Positions 59,141 through 64,000 of a stretch of DNA of 64,000 bases are shown here, piece by piece. Origin of the DNA: UBA932 sp031548545. Its GTDB lineage: Bacteria > Bacteroidota > Bacteroidia > Bacteroidales > UBA932. Position 1 is the stretch's first letter. Every line of letters starts with the position of its first letter. The stretch lies in the NCBI GenBank assembly GCA_031548545.1, contig JAVBQY010000014.1:1-64000 (forward strand). The letters run 5' to 3'. The notes beneath the pieces were generated by a model. That model searched no databases, was not told where the DNA came from, and was given only the letters and a program-made list of their open reading frames with translations. A program made the translations under genes and the position numbers.

Positions 59141-59180
59141 AAGTGCTAAATGGAAAATTGTGAATAAGCAGAAAAAAATG

Positions 59181-59188
59181 TAAATTTG
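59181..59188 (+). promoter_or_regulatory. promoter of the SUMF1 gene
   Basis: TTG (59158-59160), 20-base spacer, TAAATTTG; the ATG lies 60 bases downstream, a rather long leader. Confidence 0.8.
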
Positions 59189-59248
59189 CACTCCGAAAAA
59201 AATAAATAAAAAATCAAAGGATATAGTATTTATCCACCTCTTAAAAAA

Positions 59249-60010
59249 ATGAAAAAAATAGTATTACTGTTGTCTTGTGTATTGTTAAGTGTAAGTTTGT
59301 CGGCGCAGGCCTCAACTACGGCAAAACTCTCGGAGGTGCTGTCACAGTTGGAGCAAGACATGGTGTACGTGGAGGGCGGCACCCTTATGCTGGGATGTAC
59401 GGTTGAGCAGGGCAATGATTGTGATGAAGATGAGCGGCCGGCTCATCCGGTTAGCCTGGACAGTTTTTACATAAGTAAGTATGAGGTGACGCAGCAATTG
59501 TGGGGTGTGGTTATGGGCTATAATCCTTCTCAGTTTGAAGGAGCGAACCTTCCTGTTGAAAATGTGAGTTGGGATGATGTGCAGATATTTATAACTAAGT
59601 TGAATGCACATACCGGTAAAAAATACCGTCTGCCCACCGAGGCGGAATGGGAATATGCAGCCCGCGGAGGAAGGCGCAGCAAATATAAGTATGCAGGCAG
59701 TGAGGATATAGCCTCCATAGCCTGGTATGAGACGAATGCGGGAGGTAAAACCCATCCTGTAGGGAGCAAGCTGCCTAATGAAATAGGACTCTATGATATG
59801 TGCGGCAATGTCTGGGAGTGGTGCAATGACCGTTATGGTCAGTACAATTCTGCTTTTCAGACCAATCCTCAGGGTAATCATACAGGGGCGAACCGAGTGG
59901 GGCGTGGCGGCAGTTGGAATACAGCCGAAAGACGCTGTCGTATATCGTACAGGGACTCTGATACGCCTGCTACCCGGAGTAGTTATCTGGGGTTGCGTTT
60001 GGTGTATTAG
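59249..60010 (+). CDS. exported SUMF1/formylglycine-generating-like protein
   Basis: The 253 residues have a signal peptide (LLSCVLLSVSLSAQ) and one SUMF1 domain: YVEGGTLMLGCTVEQGNDCD, PVSLDSFYISKYEVTQQLWG, YRLPTEAEWEYAARGG, YDMCGNVWEWCND, RVGRGGSWNTAERRCRISYR, LGLRLVY. True formylglycine-generating enzymes use two Cys near RGGSW; here only one remains (ERRCR), so it is probably not a sulfatase activator. In Bacteroidota many such domains are structural, like those in GldJ/GldK-type proteins, or bind ligands. The role is unknown. It ends nine bases from the convergent nhaD gene. Confidence 0.88.
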   Translation: MKKIVLLLSCVLLSVSLSAQASTTAKLSEVLSQLEQDMVYVEGGTLMLGCTVEQGNDCDEDERPAHPVSLDSFYISKYEVTQQLWGVVMGYNPSQFEGANLPVENVSWDDVQIFITKLNAHTGKKYRLPTEAEWEYAARGGRRSKYKYAGSEDIASIAWYETNAGGKTHPVGSKLPNEIGLYDMCGNVWEWCNDRYGQYNSAFQTNPQGNHTGANRVGRGGSWNTAERRCRISYRDSDTPATRSSYLGLRLVY

Positions 60011-60019
60011 GAAGTTGCG

Positions 60020-61291
60020 CTATAGCAACAGTGTTTGCAGGAGATAGACGCCGGCGCCGGCCAGATAGCCGGTCAGGGCCAGCCAACTGATATTTTTCAT
60101 GTACCATACGAAATCTATGCGTTCCAGTCCCATGGCGGCCACGCCTGCCGCCGAACCGATAATCAGGATAGAGCCGCCCGTACCTGCACAATAAGCCAAA
60201 AGGGTCCAGAACGTGTCGTCTACCGGGAAACTGTACATGGCCTGCGCTGCGGCTACCAGGGGGACATTATCCACAATGGCGGAGAGTATGCCGATAATAA
60301 GTACGATCAGGTTGCCGTCCTGGACGGTGTGGTTCAGCCATAGCGCCACCTTATCCAGCGCGCCTATCTGTTGCAGGGCGGTTACGCATAGCAGGATACC
60401 CATAAAAAAGAAGACACTGGACATATCTATCCGGCGAATGGCGCGGAGCATGGTGTATTTATAATGGTCTTCATTGCGGTGGCGGATATGGGCCACATGC
60501 TCGGTGTATAACCACAGCAGGCTCAGACCGAATAATATGCCCATAAAAGGCGGCAGGTGGGTAATGGTTTTAAATACCGGTACGAAGAGTAAGGCCCCCA
60601 ATCCGATGATGAAGACCGTGCGCCGTTCGATTTTTCGCAAAGGGAGCGCCTGGCTCGTGCTGCTTTGGGAGGGTAGCCGTACATCCCCCTTAGCGGTGAC
60701 CGTCAGTATGATCAGCGGCACGAACAGGGAGGCCAGGCTGGGGAGAAGTAGTTTGGTCATAATAGGGACGGCGGATACCTGTCCGCCGATCCAGAGCATG
60801 GTCGTGGTCAGGTCGCCGATAACCGTCCATGCCCCGCCGGCATTAGCCGCTATGATCACCATACCCGCCATGAGCATGCGGGAGCGGCGTTTGGCTACCA
60901 GTTTGCGCAACAAGGAGACCATCACAATGGTTGTGGTAAGGTTGTCCAGCATGGCCGAAAGAAAGAAGGCCAGCAGGCTGATGATCCATAATAGTTTCCG
61001 TTTATCGGTCGTGTGTATCCGGTCGGTAATGATCCGGAAGCCGTCGTACATATCAATTGTTTCCACAATGCTCATGGCGCCCAGCAGAAAAAGGATGATG
61101 CTGATGATTTCACTCAGGTTGTGCATCAGGGCATGGTTGGCGATATCTTTTTCAGGGGCGGCAAAGGCATAGAGCACCCAGCAGATGACACAGGTGAGCA
61201 GGGCCGAGGCCGCCTTGTTGATTTTGAGCGGATGTTCAAGGGCTATGGCCGTGTAGCCTAATAAAAATACAAGTACGATAGCAAATTCCAT
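60020..61291 (-). CDS. nhaD: NhaD-type Na+/H+ antiporter
   Basis: The 423 residues have about 11-13 membrane segments of the ion transporter superfamily. NhaD marks are TAIALEHPLKINKAASALLT, FFLSAMLDNLTTTIVMVSLL, IIAANAGGAWTVIGDLTTTM (key parts MLDNLTTTIV and GGAWTVIGDLTT) and LSAIVDNVPLVAAAQAMY. It moves Na+ out of the cell in exchange for H+. The ArsB/CitM families are close, but the DNLTTT and GGAWTVIGD blocks are those of NhaD. Runs divergently from otsAB. Confidence 0.93.
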   Translation of the reverse strand: MEFAIVLVFLLGYTAIALEHPLKINKAASALLTCVICWVLYAFAAPEKDIANHALMHNLSEIISIILFLLGAMSIVETIDMYDGFRIITDRIHTTDKRKLLWIISLLAFFLSAMLDNLTTTIVMVSLLRKLVAKRRSRMLMAGMVIIAANAGGAWTVIGDLTTTMLWIGGQVSAVPIMTKLLLPSLASLFVPLIILTVTAKGDVRLPSQSSTSQALPLRKIERRTVFIIGLGALLFVPVFKTITHLPPFMGILFGLSLLWLYTEHVAHIRHRNEDHYKYTMLRAIRRIDMSSVFFFMGILLCVTALQQIGALDKVALWLNHTVQDGNLIVLIIGILSAIVDNVPLVAAAQAMYSFPVDDTFWTLLAYCAGTGGSILIIGSAAGVAAMGLERIDFVWYMKNISWLALTGYLAGAGVYLLQTLLL

Positions 61292-61336
61292 GGCAGTAAA
61301 AATAGACTAAAATCTCACGAAGATAACATTTTTTTG

Positions 61337-61344
61337 TATATTTG
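61337..61344 (+). promoter_or_regulatory. -7 box of otsAB
   Basis: TATATTTG, 49 bases before the otsAB ATG. No clear -33 element. Confidence 0.65.
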
Positions 61345-61393
61345 TAAGGACGAGTGCGGCGCAGATCCTTTTAAATACTAAAAAATATAAGGT

Positions 61394-63574
61394 ATGAAGC
61401 TGATAATTGTCTCTAATAGATTACCACTCAGTATAGTCGAAGGTAAAAAAGAGTATAGGGTCATAGCCAGCACCGGAGGCCTGGCTACCGGATTGGATTC
61501 GTTGGAGGTAAAGGGCGAGAAGCTATGGGTGGGTTGGCCGGGAATCTACCTTGACGGAGACAACCGGAGGTCCGAGCGGGAGAAGGTAAATGAGCAGCTG
61601 AAAAGGAAAAATTTTTATCCGGTCTATTTGACTCCCCGTCAGACTAGTTATTATTATGAGGGGTACAGCAATTCTATTCTCTGGCCTCTCTGCCATTATT
61701 TTCCTTCTTATATCCGTTATGAAAGTAAATATTGGGAAACGTATAAGGAAGTCAACGCTTTGTTCTGTGAGGCGGTTGCCGCAGTGTTGGAGGAGGGGGA
61801 TATCGTATGGGTGCAGGACTACCACCTGATGCTCTTGCCGCAGCTGCTCCGGGAGCGCTGTCCGAATGTGATTATCGGCTATTTCCATCATATCCCGTTT
61901 CCTTCTTATGAGATGTTCCGCACCCTCCCCGAGCGTTCGGAACTTTTGAACGGTTTACTGGGCGCCGATCTGGTGGGTTTTCATACCCATAGTTATATGC
62001 AGCACTTTATCAGCGCGGTGTTCCGGGTATTGAAGTTGAACTGTGTATTGGATGAGATCCACCTTGACAGCCGGGTGGCTTATGTCGACGCTTTTCCTAT
62101 GGGTATCAATTATGATAAATACCATAATGCTATTCGCCGGGAGGAGGTCCGGAAGAAGGCGCGGCAGTTGATTAAGACATTCGGCCATGCGCGGCTGATC
62201 CTGTCGATTGACCGCCTGGACTACAGCAAGGGTATTTTGATGCGCCTGCGCAGTGTTGAAAATTTCCTGGAGTATCATCCCGAATACAGGGGCCGGGTTT
62301 CACTGGTGATGGTGGTGGCGCCTTCGCGCGATAATGTGGAGGCTTATGCCGGATTGAAGAAAGAGATAGACCGGAAAGTGGGAGCCATCAATGGAAAATA
62401 CTCTACCGTGCATTGGCGGCCTGTCTATTACTTTTACCGCAGCTTCGGTTTCGAGGACCTGATTCCTTTGTATTATATTTCGGAGGTGGCTATGGTTACT
62501 CCTTTACGGGACGGAATGAACCTTGTCGCCAAGGAATACCTGGCTGTGAAAAGAAAAAAATCCGGTGTGTTGATTTTGAGTGAAATGGCAGGCGCTGCGG
62601 TTGAACTCTCGGAGGCAATCACGGTGAACCCGTCCGATTGTCGGGAGATTGAGAATGCCATTGTTCAGGCCCTGGAAATGCCGGAAAAAGAAAGAAAGAA
62701 GGCGCTCAGGGCCATGCAGGATATTATTGCTACACAGACGGTAGACCGTTGGGCCGCTGATTTTATCCGTGAATTACGGGATGTCCGGGCTAAGAATGAG
62801 GCGCTTGGCCGGAAGATCATAAAAGAGGAAAACTTTGCTTCCTTAAAGGCGTTGTATGATAAGGCCCGCCATCGCTTGATTCTACTTGATTATGACGGTA
62901 CGCTGGCGCCTTTCCATAAAGAGCCGAAGAAAGCCTTGCCTTCACCGGAATTAAAGCTGTTACTGCGCCGGCTGGCGGCGGATCCTAACAACCGCGTGGT
63001 GATTAGTAGCGGTCGCGACCGCCATACGCTTGAGCGCTGGCTGGGCGATTTAGCCATCGGTTTGTCTGCCGAGCACGGGGCTTTTTACAAGGAAGGAGGG
63101 AAATGGTATAGCAAGCTGCGTAAGGCGACTTGGGATAATGAACTACTGGATATTTTGCAGCAAACCGTGCGGCGGACACCTCATTCGGAGCTGGAAATCA
63201 AGGATACCGCCATTGTCTGGCATTACCGGAATGTGGATAGCTGGGCGGCGGAGATGCGGGTTCCTCAGTTGGTGAATGCCCTGCTGCCTGTTTGCCAGCG
63301 CCATAATATGCAGGTGATGCAGGGCAATAAAATTGTGGAGGTGAAACCTGCAGGTATAGGCAAAGGGGCGGAGGCGCTGCGTTTGCTGGAGTGTGGAGAC
63401 TATGATTTTGTCCTGGCAATGGGTGATGATACCACGGATGAAGATATGTTCCGGGCGCTCCCTTCCGCTGCTGTAACCATCAAGGTGGGCAGTAACTCCA
63501 GTATGGCGAAATACAATATCCCGGGCCAGCAAGACGTCCTTGCATTCCTTTCCCGCTTGCAGGGGACTGTTTGA
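61394..63574 (+). CDS. otsAB: bifunctional trehalose-6-phosphate synthase/phosphatase
   Basis: The 726 residues join two enzymes. Residues 1-470 are a GT20 synthase: KLIIVSNRLPLSI, GGLATGLDSL, WPLCHYFPSY, WVQDYHLMLLPQLLRE, YFHHIPFPSYEMFRTLP and SIDRLDYSKGILMRL, which bind UDP-glucose and glucose-6-P. From about residue 490 a HAD phosphatase follows: LLDYDGTLAPF (motif I), VVISSGRDRHTLERWLG (motif II), VKPAGIGKGAEAL (motif III Lys) and AMGDDTTDEDMFRAL (motif IV). The product is free trehalose, an osmolyte and stress protectant. The fusion is usual in Bacteroidota. A GH15 gene follows 49 bases on, an established neighbourhood. Confidence 0.97.
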   Translation: MKLIIVSNRLPLSIVEGKKEYRVIASTGGLATGLDSLEVKGEKLWVGWPGIYLDGDNRRSEREKVNEQLKRKNFYPVYLTPRQTSYYYEGYSNSILWPLCHYFPSYIRYESKYWETYKEVNALFCEAVAAVLEEGDIVWVQDYHLMLLPQLLRERCPNVIIGYFHHIPFPSYEMFRTLPERSELLNGLLGADLVGFHTHSYMQHFISAVFRVLKLNCVLDEIHLDSRVAYVDAFPMGINYDKYHNAIRREEVRKKARQLIKTFGHARLILSIDRLDYSKGILMRLRSVENFLEYHPEYRGRVSLVMVVAPSRDNVEAYAGLKKEIDRKVGAINGKYSTVHWRPVYYFYRSFGFEDLIPLYYISEVAMVTPLRDGMNLVAKEYLAVKRKKSGVLILSEMAGAAVELSEAITVNPSDCREIENAIVQALEMPEKERKKALRAMQDIIATQTVDRWAADFIRELRDVRAKNEALGRKIIKEENFASLKALYDKARHRLILLDYDGTLAPFHKEPKKALPSPELKLLLRRLAADPNNRVVISSGRDRHTLERWLGDLAIGLSAEHGAFYKEGGKWYSKLRKATWDNELLDILQQTVRRTPHSELEIKDTAIVWHYRNVDSWAAEMRVPQLVNALLPVCQRHNMQVMQGNKIVEVKPAGIGKGAEALRLLECGDYDFVLAMGDDTTDEDMFRALPSAAVTIKVGSNSSMAKYNIPGQQDVLAFLSRLQGTV

Positions 63575-63623
63575 GTGGCTTATATTCTTTCTTGATCTTG
63601 TAAAATCCTTAAATTCTACTGCT

Positions 63624-64000
63624 ATGAACTATGGCGTTATTGGCAATTGTAAAACAGCCGCCCTGGTCTCGCAAACAGGGAGTATTGATTGGCTCTGTCT
63701 TCCGCGTTTCGACGCCCCTGCCGTATTTTCTAAAATTCTGGATGAAGAAAAAGGCGGAAGCCTGGCTTTTGAGGTAGCGGACAATTATAAGATAAGCCAG
63801 GAATACCTGCAGCGTACAAATATTCTCCGGACCAGTTTTTCTGCGGCAGAGGGCGCCTTTGAAGTGCTGGACTTCATGCCGCGTTACCGGACGCCGGAAA
63901 GTGACTATTATACCTCACCGGAAGTCTACCGCTATATCCGCAGGATTTCGGGGGCGCCCCGCTTCCGCATACGTTATGATCCGGTGTTGAATTATGCAGC
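63624..64000 (+). CDS. GH15 glycosidase (glucoamylase/trehalase-like), 5' part
   Basis: From the ATG at 63624 the frame is open to the window end (125 codons). It starts MNYGVIGNCKTAALVSQTGS and IDWLCLPRFDAPAVFSKILD, the standard N-terminal block of bacterial GH15 proteins. YLQRTNILRTSF, FEVLDFMPRY and PEVYRYIRRISGAPRFRIRY follow. This is the N-terminal beta-sandwich; the catalytic (alpha/alpha)6 barrel lies past the edge. GH15 enzymes release glucose from starch-type glucans, and some cut trehalose. Next to otsAB it may serve in trehalose turnover. Confidence 0.9.
   Translation, partial: MNYGVIGNCKTAALVSQTGSIDWLCLPRFDAPAVFSKILDEEKGGSLAFEVADNYKISQEYLQRTNILRTSFSAAEGAFEVLDFMPRYRTPESDYYTSPEVYRYIRRISGAPRFRIRYDPVLNYA

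Overview
The window is a chromosomal piece of a Bacteroidota bacterium, most likely of the order Bacteroidales. The promoters show it best: about two dozen gene starts are preceded by TAnnTTTG, many with TTG or TTTG 19-20 nt upstream, and there are almost no Shine-Dalgarno sequences. Gene content agrees: UpxY-type antiterminator, GldF-GldG fusion, DUF4199, PnuT thiamine uptake under a TPP riboswitch, a Bacteroides/Chlamydia-type V-ATPase operon with DUF2764, and L31 type B. I see no transposase, phage gene, rRNA or CRISPR array.

Layout. 1-7010 (minus): end of a surface-polysaccharide locus: start of a cut-off gene, a truncated acyltransferase, a second acyltransferase, Wzx-like flippase, HAD hydrolase, Wzc-like tyrosine kinase, Wza-like export lipoprotein and UpxY-like antiterminator. 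The distal part (about 1-2750) is clearly AT-rich. 7050-11132 (minus): thiamine uptake unit (TPP riboswitch, TonB receptor, PnuT) with an AT-rich DUF1016 nuclease-like gene inserted. 11306-13606 (minus): four overlapping genes, CsgG plus three lipoproteins. 13673-22569 (minus): rlmB, ABC-F ATPase, MATE pump, gldFG fusion, lpxB, gapA. 22674-25616 (plus): yicC, gmk, lepB. 25624-28497 (minus): YgiQ radical SAM protein, 2-hydroxyacid dehydrogenase, tRNA-Leu(GAG). 28606-32086 (plus): folC and a prolyl oligopeptidase. 32083-33420 (minus): mnmA and SRP RNA. 33537-49084 (plus): DUF4199 protein, glycosyltransferase, V-ATPase operon E-DUF2764-A-B-D-I-K, glmM-like mutase, L31, membrane TPR protein, fabG, lipoprotein, tRNA-Thr(CGT) and a periplasmic-binding lipoprotein. 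49073-51589 (minus): clpC. 51798-60010 (plus): gyrA, TPR protein, TANFOR-like secreted protein, uvrB, SUMF1 protein. 60020-61291 (minus): nhaD. 61394-end (plus): otsAB fusion and the start of a GH15 glucosidase.

How the genes work together. The capsule genes form an export line (Wzx flips, Wzc and Wza polymerise and export) with antitermination by UpxY. TonB receptor and PnuT bring thiamine across the outer and inner membranes under TPP control. The V-ATPase c-ring protein carries the Na+-type ligand set, which together with NhaD suggests sodium cycling. OtsAB makes trehalose.

The most unusual observations are a tRNA-Thr terminator hairpin that contains the start codon and signal-peptide codons of the next gene, the nuclease gene with its own consensus promoter inside the thiamine unit, tandem heptamer and octamer arrays scattered between genes (one read in frame inside pnuT), and a 36-bp perfect palindrome in the leader of the gene at the left edge. 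The only stretch above 300 bases without a protein gene is 10959-11305, which holds the riboswitch, its promoter, a heptamer array and a terminator. The shorter gaps at 28307-28605 and 33265-33536 hold tRNA-Leu and SRP RNA.
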